Shown here piece after piece: positions 26,786 to 34,215 of a stretch of DNA of 64,000 nucleotides. A program made the position numbers and the translations under genes. A model generated the notes under the pieces. That model saw only the letters and a list, made by a program, of their open reading frames with translations, was not told the origin of the DNA and made no database searches. Position 1 is the stretch's first letter. Each line of letters starts with the position of its first letter. Source of the stretch: Mycobacterium scrofulaceum (GTDB lineage: Bacteria; Actinomycetota; Actinomycetes; Mycobacteriales; Mycobacteriaceae); assembly GCF_002086735.1 (NCBI RefSeq), contig NZ_MVIJ01000020.1, positions 35,220 to 99,219 of the forward strand, written 5' to 3'.

Positions 26786-27507
26786 GCCGGCGCGTCCGCC
26801 AGGAAGGTGTGCACGATGTTGGCCTCCCAGCCGGGCATCGTTTCGCTGTGCACCGCGGTGAAGCCCGCGTCGGCGAGGCGGGCGCGGAATCGGGTTGCGC
26901 CGTCGAACTCCAGCACGCTGCGCCACAGGTAGCGGTACAGCGCCGCGTCCCGGGTGCGCCACCAGCCGGCGGGAATGATGATCCCCCAGCACACGGCATG
27001 CCAGATGCGGGTGGCGGCGGCGGAGTCGCGCACCGAGTATTCGTGCACCGCCAGGGTGGCGCCGGGCCGCAGCAGGGTCCGGAGTTTCCGCAGTTGACCG
27101 TCCCGGTCGGCGAGGTTGCGGATCAGGTAGGCGGCCAGGATGCCGTCGAACGGTCCGGTGATGCCGTGCTCTGCCAGCTGCTCGACGGGGGTGTGCACGA
27201 AGTGCACCGAGGGCGGCCAGTCCTTCGCGGCCGCCGCGTCGAGCATCCCCCGCGAGGCGTCGACGGCGACGATCTCGGCCTCCGGGGCCACGGCCAGCAG
27301 CGCGGCCGTCGAGGCGCCGGTGCCGCACCCGGCGTCGAGCAGCCGTAGACCCTTGCCGCGGTCGCGGATTCGCATGCGGCGGGCGGAGAGCAGCAGTTGC
27401 TCATGGTAGCCGGGGCTGGCGCCCACCAGCCGGTCGTATTCCGTCGCACCCGCGTCGAAAGCGGCCGACAACCGGTCGGGGCTGGGTCCGGCTTCACCGA
27501 CGCGCAC
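26782..27507 (-). CDS. crtT: CrtT-like SAM-dependent methyltransferase
   Basis: 241-residue class I methyltransferase with motif I LLDAGCGTGASTAALL, acidic loop IVAVDASRGMLDAA and the post-motif AAYLIRNLADRDGQL, as in UbiE/menaquinone C-methyltransferases. A methyltransferase gene (crtT) lies beside crtU in B. linens and S. griseus aromatic-carotenoid clusters, but its chemical role there is not settled. The GTG at 27507 overlaps the crtYd end by 14 bases, and the stop overlaps crtU (ATGA). The gene symbol rests on position and family, not on proven function. Confidence 0.82.
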   Translation of the reverse strand: MRVGEAGPSPDRLSAAFDAGATEYDRLVGASPGYHEQLLLSARRMRIRDRGKGLRLLDAGCGTGASTAALLAVAPEAEIVAVDASRGMLDAAAAKDWPPSVHFVHTPVEQLAEHGITGPFDGILAAYLIRNLADRDGQLRKLRTLLRPGATLAVHEYSVRDSAAATRIWHAVCWGIIIPAGWWRTRDAALYRYLWRSVLEFDGATRFRARLADAGFTAVHSETMPGWEANIVHTFLADAPA

Positions 27508-27805
27508 GGTGACGTTCCCATCCCAGCAGCACCGCGGTGGCCAGTGCGAAGCCGAACAAGAAATCCTCGACGGGGATGTCGAACGGGAAGCGCAGGCCGC
27601 TGATCTGGCGGGGGGCGTAGCTGACGATGGGGGCGCTGAGTTTGGTCAGCCAGCCGTCGACCGGGATCTGGAAGCCGAGGACGATCAGCATGGACAGCCA
27701 GTAGGCCGGCCGGCGGAAGAGTCCGGTCCGCAGCACCGCCAATTCCACTGCGCAGACGGCGAAGACGGCCGCCACGGCCGGCACCGTGTAACCCAGGCCG
27801 GTCAT
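27494..27805 (-). CDS. crtYd: Lycopene beta-cyclase subunit CrtYd
   Basis: 103-residue membrane protein with three helices, one half of the heterodimeric lycopene cyclase of actinobacteria. The conserved acidic motif is PVED (DIPVEDFLFGFALA). The partner half is encoded directly upstream. Together they cyclise both ends of lycopene to beta-carotene. The start ATG at 27805 overlaps the crtYc stop (ATGA at 27802-27805); the longer frame to 28150 is crtYc sequence in another phase. Confidence 0.9.
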   Translation of the reverse strand: MTGLGYTVPAVAAVFAVCAVELAVLRTGLFRRPAYWLSMLIVLGFQIPVDGWLTKLSAPIVSYAPRQISGLRFPFDIPVEDFLFGFALATAVLLGWERHRARR

Positions 27806-28125
27806 CGGCGGTGGACCCTGTCCAGGATGGTGCTGACGGCGTTGTAGGTCAGCAGCGCGCAGATCGGGATGACGATGAAGAACAGCGCTTCTTCGATGGG
27901 CACCCCGAACGGGATCTCGAGGCCGGTGATGTAGGCGGGGTTGTAGGCCCACACGTGCGCGGCGATCGCGATCTCGTCCCAGATCAGGAAGACGGCGGCC
28001 ACGGGCAGAACCGCCTTGGCGAGCCGCCGCCACTGCCGGTAGACGCCGGGGCCGAAGAGTTCCAGGGGCGCGGTGATCGCCAGACATGCGGCCAGAACCA
28101 GCAGGTATTGCCAGCGATCGGTCAT
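27802..28125 (-). CDS. crtYc: Lycopene beta-cyclase subunit CrtYc
   Basis: 107-residue membrane protein with three helices and the counterpart acidic motif PIEE (GVPIEEALFFIVIP). It matches CrtYc of M. aurum and B. linens, which needs CrtYd for activity. The start at 28125 overlaps the crtB stop by four bases. The split-gene form is the ancestral-looking state; in archaea and fungi the two halves are fused. Confidence 0.9.
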   Translation of the reverse strand: MTDRWQYLLVLAACLAITAPLELFGPGVYRQWRRLAKAVLPVAAVFLIWDEIAIAAHVWAYNPAYITGLEIPFGVPIEEALFFIVIPICALLTYNAVSTILDRVHRR

Positions 28126-29078
28126 GCGGCCCCCGGGCGATCCGAAACACCGGGCGAACTATTGCGCGCCCGCCACGAACGTAACAGCCCGATCCCGGCG
28201 ACCTGCAGTCGTCGGGCCTTGCCGACGGTGGCCCGGTGATTGAACACCGCGAAGCCGCTTTCCTCGATGCGGTCCAGGATCTCCGAGTACAGGATGGCCG
28301 CGGCGCTCACACACGGTTGCGAGCGGGGGCTGAGCATGGCGATGCCCGCTTCGGCGAAGCGGTAAGTCTCGCGGGTGATTTCGTGTTGGGCGGACAACGC
28401 CTTGCGGACCCGCGGGTCGGTGCGGCGGTGCTGGTGACACCAGGTCAGCAGCTCGCGGTCGACGCCGTGGGCGGCGAGTTCGTCGGCGGGCAGGTACACG
28501 CGGTGCCGCAGCAGGTCCTCGTCGATGTCACGCAGGAAGTTGGTGAGCTGGAACGCCCTGCCCAGCGCGGCGGCGTAGGGCGCGGCCTCCTCGACCGGCA
28601 CCACGGTTCCCAGCACCGGAAGCACCTGCAGGCCAATGGCTTCGGCGGATCCACGCATGTAGAGGTTGAGCGACTCGCGGTCGGGATAGTCGGTGACCGT
28701 CAGATCCATTCGCATCGACGCCAGGAAGTCGTCGAACAACTCGGTGCCGATCCGGTACCGGCGCGCGGTGTCGGTGACCGCGGCCAGCACGGGATCGTCG
28801 AGGTGGTCCCCGCCGGAGAAGAATCGGTCGGCCAATTCCTGCAGTCGCTGGGCACGGATGTCGGTGCGCAGGTGCGGGTCCAGGTCGTCGAGGATGTCGT
28901 CGGCATAGCGCGCGAAACCGTAGAGGGCGTGCACCGCCGGCCGTTGGTCGGGCGCCAGCAGCCGGGTGGCCAGGAAGAAGGTACGGCCGTGGGCGGCGTT
29001 GAGTTCGCGGCAGCGCCGGTACCCCTCGCGCAGGCGCGGGTCCTCGATTCCGGCCGCGTCCAGCTCACTGCGGATCAT
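28122..29078 (-). CDS. crtB: Phytoene synthase
   Basis: 318-residue enzyme that condenses two geranylgeranyl diphosphates head-to-head to phytoene. Both Mg/diphosphate-binding aspartate motifs are visible: DDILD at residues 60-64 and DIDED at 184-188. ASMRMDLTVTDY and GRAFQLTNFLRD flank the active site. The ATG at 29078 overlaps the crtI stop, and its own stop overlaps crtYc, part of a chain of ATGA couplings. The open frame continuing upstream to 30206 is a shadow of crtI. Confidence 0.95.
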   Translation of the reverse strand: MIRSELDAAGIEDPRLREGYRRCRELNAAHGRTFFLATRLLAPDQRPAVHALYGFARYADDILDDLDPHLRTDIRAQRLQELADRFFSGGDHLDDPVLAAVTDTARRYRIGTELFDDFLASMRMDLTVTDYPDRESLNLYMRGSAEAIGLQVLPVLGTVVPVEEAAPYAAALGRAFQLTNFLRDIDEDLLRHRVYLPADELAAHGVDRELLTWCHQHRRTDPRVRKALSAQHEITRETYRFAEAGIAMLSPRSQPCVSAAAILYSEILDRIEESGFAVFNHRATVGKARRLQVAGIGLLRSWRARNSSPGVSDRPGAA

Positions 29079-30607
29079 GTCAGCCCGGCTCCCATGTCGT
29101 GGTGCGTCGCCATCCGAGTGGCTCGGCCGGCGCCGGGGCCCGTGATGCGGTCGGCCGCCAACCGGCCCGAGATCAGCGTGGTGGGGACACCGACGCCGGG
29201 CACCGTCGACGACCCGGCGAGCACCGCGTTGTCGACGCCGCGGACCATGTTCGCGGGCCGGAACGGACCGGTCTGCCCGAACGTGTGGGCCAGCGCGAAC
29301 GGGCTGCCCGCGGCCATGCCCTGCCGCGCCCAGTCGGCGGGCGTTACCACGTCCAATACCGTTGCGTCGTCGGGCAATCCGGGCAGCAGCCGTGCCGCTA
29401 CATCGCCGATGAGGTCGTCGACGTAGCGGGCCGCGGCGCTGTCCCAGTCGACCCGCCCGCGGTCCAGATTCGGCGCCGGGGCGAGCACGTAGAGCAGGTC
29501 GCGCCCATTCGGGGCGAGTGCCGGGTCGCTCGCCGTCGGCCGGGTGACCAGCAGGGATGGATCCCGCATCAGCTGTCCGTCGCGGATGATGTCGGTGAAC
29601 GTCTGGTCCCAGGACTCGCCGAACAGGATCGTGTGGTGCGCCGTGTCGGACGCGACGCGACGGCAGCCCAGGTGCGCCACGACCGCCGACGGTGCCGCCC
29701 GTAGCCGGACGGGGCGACGCGGTGCGCGGCCCAGCAATTCGTAGGTCTGCGGCAGTTCGGTGGTCAGCACCACCGCGTCGCAGGCGATGGGATCGAGGCG
29801 ATCGGTTCGCACGGCGCTGACCCGCCCGCCGGCGCGGTCCAGCCCGGTGACCGTCGCGTCGTAACAGAATTGCACCCCCGCGTCCGCGGCCGCCTTGGCC
29901 AGCGCATCCGGGAGCGCGCGAACGCCACCGCGCGGAAAGAACACGCCCGCGATCGTGTCCATGTAGGCGATGACCGCATACACGGCCAGGGCGTCTCGCG
30001 GCGCCACGCCGGCGTACAGCGACTGGAACGTGAAGACGCGCTGCAGCCGCGGGTCGCTGAGGTGGCGTTTGACCATGCGGTCCCACTTGCGGAATCCGCC
30101 GATCGCGGCCAGGCGCGCCAGTTGCGGCGTGAGCAACGACAACGGCGAATCGAAATTGGCGGCGATGAACCCGTCGAATTCGATCCGGTACAACCGTGTC
30201 AGCCACTCCCGCAGCCGCCGGTAGCCCGCTGCCTGCCCGAAGCCAGCGAACTCTTCGATGGCGGTTGCCATCCGCTCGGCGTCGGTGTGCACGTCGAGCG
30301 CGCTGCCGTCGGCGAACATCGCCCGGTAGGCCGGGTCGAGCGGCAGCAGCTCCAGCCGGCCCGATCGGCTCTGGCCCACGGCCGCGAAAGTCTCGTCGAT
30401 GATGTCGGGCATCGTCAGCACCGTCGGACCGGTGTCGATGCGATAGCCGTTGATGTCGAGCCGGCCCGCCCGTCCGCCCGGCCAGGGCTGGCGCTCGACC
30501 ACGGTGACCGCGCGCCCGCGGCCGGCCAGGTGCAGTGCGGCCGACAGTCCGGCCAGTCCGGCTCCGATCACCACCACGCGGTCGCCGCGTCCTTCGATGG
30601 TCCGCAT
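29075..30607 (-). CDS. crtI: Phytoene desaturase
   Basis: 510-residue FAD-dependent desaturase that turns phytoene into lycopene by four desaturations. The FAD motif is VVVIGAGLAGLSAALHLA near the N-terminus, followed by ERQPWPGGRAGR. The C-terminal bacterial-type phytoene dehydrogenase signature region is NMVRGVDNAVLAGSSTVPG with the nearby GVGVPTTLISG. The start ATG at 30607 lies 27 bases after the crtE stop, and the stop overlaps crtB. Confidence 0.95.
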   Translation of the reverse strand: MRTIEGRGDRVVVIGAGLAGLSAALHLAGRGRAVTVVERQPWPGGRAGRLDINGYRIDTGPTVLTMPDIIDETFAAVGQSRSGRLELLPLDPAYRAMFADGSALDVHTDAERMATAIEEFAGFGQAAGYRRLREWLTRLYRIEFDGFIAANFDSPLSLLTPQLARLAAIGGFRKWDRMVKRHLSDPRLQRVFTFQSLYAGVAPRDALAVYAVIAYMDTIAGVFFPRGGVRALPDALAKAAADAGVQFCYDATVTGLDRAGGRVSAVRTDRLDPIACDAVVLTTELPQTYELLGRAPRRPVRLRAAPSAVVAHLGCRRVASDTAHHTILFGESWDQTFTDIIRDGQLMRDPSLLVTRPTASDPALAPNGRDLLYVLAPAPNLDRGRVDWDSAAARYVDDLIGDVAARLLPGLPDDATVLDVVTPADWARQGMAAGSPFALAHTFGQTGPFRPANMVRGVDNAVLAGSSTVPGVGVPTTLISGRLAADRITGPGAGRATRMATHHDMGAGLT

Positions 30608-30634
30608 GTCAGCATGCTCCCAAACTTGTGGCGC

Positions 30635-31765
30635 TCATTCGGCGCGATCCGTGCAGGCAATCGCCATGTGGTCCAACGCCGCGCGGACCGGCTCGGCGAT
30701 CGGCGCGTCGCCGAGGTGCTCGCGCGCGGCGGCGACGCGGTCGCTGATCATCTGTTCGATCATCTCGACGGCCCCGCTCGCCACGATCAACGCCTTCCAC
30801 CGGCCGATCGCCTCGTCGTCGAGCGCACGGCCCGTCATCAGGGCGGTCAGTTCGGCGCGGGCCGGTGCATCGGCCAGCTGATGGGCGGTCACCACGAGGC
30901 TGGTCGCCTTGCGCTCCCGCAGATCTCCCGCGCACGGCTTGCCCGTGGTCGCCGGCGATCCGAAGACCCCGAGCACGTCGTCGCGGAGCTGGAACGCCTC
31001 TCCGACGGCGGCGCCGTAGCGGCCGAGCTGCGTCACCGTCCGGTCGTCGCAATCCGACATCGCCGCGCCGATTTCCAGCGGTCGCCGCACGGTGTAGTTG
31101 CCCGACTTGCGCCGCGCCACGTCCAGTACGGCCTCGAGCGAAGGCATCTGCCGGACATCGCTCGTCAAGTCCGCGAACTGACCCACGGCCAGCTCGGTGC
31201 GCATCGTGTCGTAGCGCGGCCACGCCCGGTGCAGGCGCGTGCTTTCGACCCCGCTCTCGCGCAGCATCTGCTCGGACCAGATCAGGCAGAGGTCGCCCAG
31301 CAGGACGGCCGCCGATTCGCCGAACCGCCGCGACGACCCGGACAGGCCGCGTTCGCGGTGCCAGTGGGCGAAACGCAGGTGCGCCGACGGGCGCCCGCGC
31401 CGCTCGGCCGAACCGTCCATGACATCGTCTTGCAGCAGCGCGAACACGTGCAGCAGTTCGAAACTGGCCGCCGCCCGCAACGCCGCCTCACCCGGCGCGG
31501 CACCGCAGAGCCATCCCAGGTACACGAAGGTCGACCGCAGGCACTTGCCGCCGGAAACGAAGGACATCAGGATGTCGCCGGCAGCATCGACGCGGGTGTC
31601 GTCCAGTTCGCGGCGGCGCGGCCCGACGAAGCCGACGAGTTGGGCGAGGATCCCGTGCCGCAGGCGGGAGCGCCACTCGTCGAAGTGGCCGATGTCCGGC
31701 CATTCCGCCGCGATTGCCGGCGACTCGGTGGCGGGTGTCAACGACAACGCACCCATCTTCGCCAC
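30635..31765 (-). CDS. crtE: Geranylgeranyl diphosphate synthase
   Basis: 376-residue trans-prenyltransferase, also named idsB in mycobacteria. The first aspartate-rich motif DDVMD is at residues 113-117 and the second (RDDVLG) near residue 262, with GGKCLRS earlier for diphosphate binding. Chain length C20 is inferred from context as the first carotenoid-specific gene; the residues before DDVMD include small and aromatic side chains that I did not model. The GTG at 31765 has AGGAGGGAG upstream. It opens the nine-gene crt operon, about 140 bases downstream of a MarR-type operator, and diverges from a marR gene as crtE does in C. glutamicum. Confidence 0.92.
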   Translation of the reverse strand: MAKMGALSLTPATESPAIAAEWPDIGHFDEWRSRLRHGILAQLVGFVGPRRRELDDTRVDAAGDILMSFVSGGKCLRSTFVYLGWLCGAAPGEAALRAAASFELLHVFALLQDDVMDGSAERRGRPSAHLRFAHWHRERGLSGSSRRFGESAAVLLGDLCLIWSEQMLRESGVESTRLHRAWPRYDTMRTELAVGQFADLTSDVRQMPSLEAVLDVARRKSGNYTVRRPLEIGAAMSDCDDRTVTQLGRYGAAVGEAFQLRDDVLGVFGSPATTGKPCAGDLRERKATSLVVTAHQLADAPARAELTALMTGRALDDEAIGRWKALIVASGAVEMIEQMISDRVAAAREHLGDAPIAEPVRAALDHMAIACTDRAE

Positions 31766-31905
31766 GCGCTCCCTCCTGGACGGCTTGGCATTCCCAGGCT
31801 AGGACGGCGCAAACACGCTCGCCCGTCGCCGCCGCCCGGACGGGCAAAACGGCGCCGACGGCCGGCACGCCCGCACCGGCCAGCCCACCCTGAGATGCCA
31901 CTATC

Positions 31906-31934
31906 TTCAATAACTTAAACATTAACTTACTGAA
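31906..31934. promoter_or_regulatory. MarR-type operator candidate, copy 2 (crtE side)
   Basis: TTCAAT at 31906-31911, central TTAAACATTAA and ACTGAA at 31929-31934, with the same 29-bp spacing as copy 1. It lies in the crtE/marR divergence, nearer to crtE. One outer half-site differs by a base (TTCAAT for TTCAGT). Confidence 0.7.
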
Positions 31935-32026
31935 CATCATCGCGCTTGGCCAGACCTGCGGGCGATTTCAGGGCGCCGCGACCGTCGTGGCCTCACGCCG
32001 GTATCACGAAGCGCCGCGCCGGTCGG

Positions 32027-32055
32027 TTCAGTCAATTAACCATTAACCAACTGAA
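32027..32055. promoter_or_regulatory. MarR-type operator candidate, copy 3 (marR side)
   Basis: TTCAGT at 32027-32032, central TTAACCATTAA and ACTGAA at 32050-32055. It ends about 20 bases before a TATGCT box (32075-32080) that would place the transcript start at or near the marR ATG (32090). Binding here would cover the -35 region, the usual arrangement for autorepression. The whole 31766-32089 gap (324 bp) otherwise holds only the crtE leader. Confidence 0.72.
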
Positions 32056-32089
32056 AGATCCCAGGGTTCGGGGATATGCTCACATCGTT

Positions 32090-32584
32090 ATGGAAGCTGA
32101 TGGGCAGCGCCCGCGCCGTGCGGCGCTGGAATCGCTGATCTCGGCGGATCTGCGGGAGATAGCGACCGAATCCGATCAGATCGGCCGGTGGTTCGCGATG
32201 GACCATCGTCTGCGCCCCAACGACTTCCGGGCCTTGATGTACATCATGGTGGCAGAGACGGCGGGACGGCCGATGACCTCCGGCGACCTCAGTCAGCGGA
32301 TGGGGCTGTCCGGTTCGGCCATCACCTACCTGGTGGACCGACTGATCGATTCCGGCCACATCCGCCGCGATTCACACCCCGACGATCGCCGTAAGGTGAT
32401 CCTGCGGGCCGGTGAGTCCGGCCTGTCCACCGCCCGGTCGTTCTTCACCCCGCTGGGCGACCACACGCGGTTTGCCCTCGAGCAGCTGCCGGACGCCGAC
32501 TTGGTCGCCGCCCACCGGGTGCTCGGCGCGGTGGTCCACGCGATGCAGCGGTTTCAGGGCGAGCTGGGCGGCGCCCGGCATTGA
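32090..32584 (+). CDS. MarR-family regulator 2 (CrtR-like)
   Basis: 164-residue winged-helix regulator; recognition region MTSGDLSQRMGLSGSAITYL, wing HIRRDSHPDDRRKVILR. It is paralogous to the regulator at 20426-21007. Placed divergently from crtE with two palindromes between, it occupies the position of CrtR in C. glutamicum, a MarR repressor that is released by geranylgeranyl diphosphate. The ATG at 32090 follows a -10-like TATGCT at leaderless spacing. Ligand and target are inferred from gene order and shared operators, not demonstrated. Confidence 0.9.
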   Translation: MEADGQRPRRAALESLISADLREIATESDQIGRWFAMDHRLRPNDFRALMYIMVAETAGRPMTSGDLSQRMGLSGSAITYLVDRLIDSGHIRRDSHPDDRRKVILRAGESGLSTARSFFTPLGDHTRFALEQLPDADLVAAHRVLGAVVHAMQRFQGELGGARH

Positions 32585-32720
32585 TCGGCGGCCGTTGCCC
32601 GGCGCTACCCGCCCGTCATCGTGCGGGATTTTCGGCCCGTTTGGCGGCGTTGCGGCCGGGTACTCGCGGCGCAGTATCCGACAAGATCCCTCGGATGGAC
32701 GTGCGGGGTGGTGGGGCCCA

Positions 32721-33446
32721 ATGGAAGCGGTCAGCCGCCGGTGCGGTCGCCTGGCGATCGTCTTCGCGTTCGCGGTGTTGGCGGTCGCAGCCCCGGGCCG
32801 GGCGAGCGCCGACCCGGGCATCACGGTGTTTCCCGGTATGGAGATCCGTCAAGGCGCCACGGTCTGCATGGTGGGTTTGGTGGAGCCCCGGTTGCGGGTC
32901 GCGGTCACCAGCGGTCAGTGCGGGAGCGGGGAATCGGACGTCACCGACCATGACGGAAACCCGGTGGGCACGGTGGTGCTCGCCCGACGCCAGGCCGCCG
33001 ACGACGCCGCGGCGGGCGGGGCGATGCTGCCGGTCGAGTACGAAGTCATCGCGCTGGCGCCCGCGGCGACCGCCTCCGATGTCCTGCCGACTGGCCGGCA
33101 ACTGAGCTCGGCGCCGGGCCTGCGCGCGCAACCCGGCCTGCCCGTGTGTCAGTTCCGCAGGGCGGTCGGCCAGCGATGCGGCTCGATCGGCTCGGTCCGC
33201 GATGGCCGTTTCACCATCGCCGACGTGGCCGTGGACAGCCGCGACTTCGGCGGTCCCGTCTATGCGCTGACCGACGACAACGGGGCCGTGATCGTGGGGT
33301 TGTTCGAGGGCATGTGGGGAGCGGCGCCGGAGATGGAGTCGTGGCAGGCCGTGATGCAGCAGGTCTACATCGACGGTCGGTCGCGTGACCAGCAGCAGCG
33401 ACCGCACGTGGAGGCGCGCATGATCGCCGCGCGGGTGCCCGCTTGA
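32721..33446 (+). CDS. Secreted trypsin-fold protein, probably catalytically dead
   Basis: 241 residues with a signal peptide cleaved after GRASA (about residue 30). The mature part resembles S1-family secreted mycobacterial proteins (Rv1815 type): FPGMEIRQGATVC near the start, DFGGPVYALTDDNGAVIVG near the end, and cysteines 49/67 and 143/153 that could pair. The expected catalytic His in the A-G-H-C position is Gln66 (SGQCG) and the expected Ser of GDSGGP is Phe176 (RDFGGP), so proteolysis is unlikely. The ATG at 32721 begins the signal peptide. Possible binding or inhibitory role; unknown. Confidence 0.78.
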   Translation: MEAVSRRCGRLAIVFAFAVLAVAAPGRASADPGITVFPGMEIRQGATVCMVGLVEPRLRVAVTSGQCGSGESDVTDHDGNPVGTVVLARRQAADDAAAGGAMLPVEYEVIALAPAATASDVLPTGRQLSSAPGLRAQPGLPVCQFRRAVGQRCGSIGSVRDGRFTIADVAVDSRDFGGPVYALTDDNGAVIVGLFEGMWGAAPEMESWQAVMQQVYIDGRSRDQQQRPHVEARMIAARVPA

Positions 33447-33526
33447 CCGCCGCGGCGCGCTAGCTAGCGCGGTATCGGAGCCGCGGCATCGCGTTTCCCC
33501 CGCCCGGAAACGGGAATTCGCGGCCG

Positions 33527-34204
33527 GTGAGCGTTTCCGATCTCGTCGCGTTGCCCTTCCAGTGGGGCTCGGCAATCCGGGGCAAACGGTTGTTTCATCC
33601 CATCGGAGTGTTGGCGGAAGGATTCGTCGAACGTTCCGCCCCCGCAGCCGAGGGCCTGCCCATCTCGTCGTCCGGCGTTGTGGCCAGGATGTCGAAAGCC
33701 AGTGGCACCCCGGGGGCCTTGCCCGACTTCATCGGCCTGGCCTTCCGGGTGACACCGCCGCAGGGGAGGGGACCGTGGGACATTCTGGTGGTCTCCTCGG
33801 GTTCGGGGGTGCTCTCCCGAGCGCTGGCGCTGCGGCCCGCCCTGTCGTGGAGCGGGCAGGTGTTGACCACCTTGATGCCGTTGCACTATCAGGGCGACAA
33901 CTGGTGGCTCAGGGCGCGGATCCTCAGCCAGATCGACGGCCTCGGCCTTTCGCTGGACAGTGTCCGCACGCGGCTGCAGGGCGACACGATCGAAGTGTCG
34001 CTCGATCAGGCTTGCGGCAGAGGCGATTTCACCCCTCTGGGTCGCCTCACGCTGACCCGCGTCCTCGATCCGGAGCGGGCGGGCGACGTGTCGTTCGACC
34101 CGGTGCTCAACACGGCGCCCGGACTGAGCCTGCACCCGCGGTGGCTCGCCGATCTGCGGGCCCGGGCCTACCGGCGGAGCCGGCACGGGCGAGACGCGGA
34201 GTAG
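33527..34204 (+). CDS. Conserved hypothetical, possible catalase-fold relative
   Basis: 225 residues, no confident family. LFHPIGVLAEGFVER followed by ARMSKASGTPGALPDFIGLA resembles the opening of catalase-like proteins (RGxHAxG, then xRFSxxxG...DxRGxA). The heme-ligand tyrosine region was not found. Homologues in mycobacteria are, I believe, often labelled phosphodiesterase without support that I know of. It starts with GTG and ends 11 bases before the SDR gene, sharing its operon. No signal peptide or membrane helix is evident. Confidence 0.7.
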   Translation: MSVSDLVALPFQWGSAIRGKRLFHPIGVLAEGFVERSAPAAEGLPISSSGVVARMSKASGTPGALPDFIGLAFRVTPPQGRGPWDILVVSSGSGVLSRALALRPALSWSGQVLTTLMPLHYQGDNWWLRARILSQIDGLGLSLDSVRTRLQGDTIEVSLDQACGRGDFTPLGRLTLTRVLDPERAGDVSFDPVLNTAPGLSLHPRWLADLRARAYRRSRHGRDAE

Positions 34205-34215
34205 GAGGGGTCGTC

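Noticed and set aside
29870..31918. 682-codon open frame on the plus strand across crtI and crtE
   Set aside because: Antisense shadow of two clearly functional genes, with no recognisable motif.
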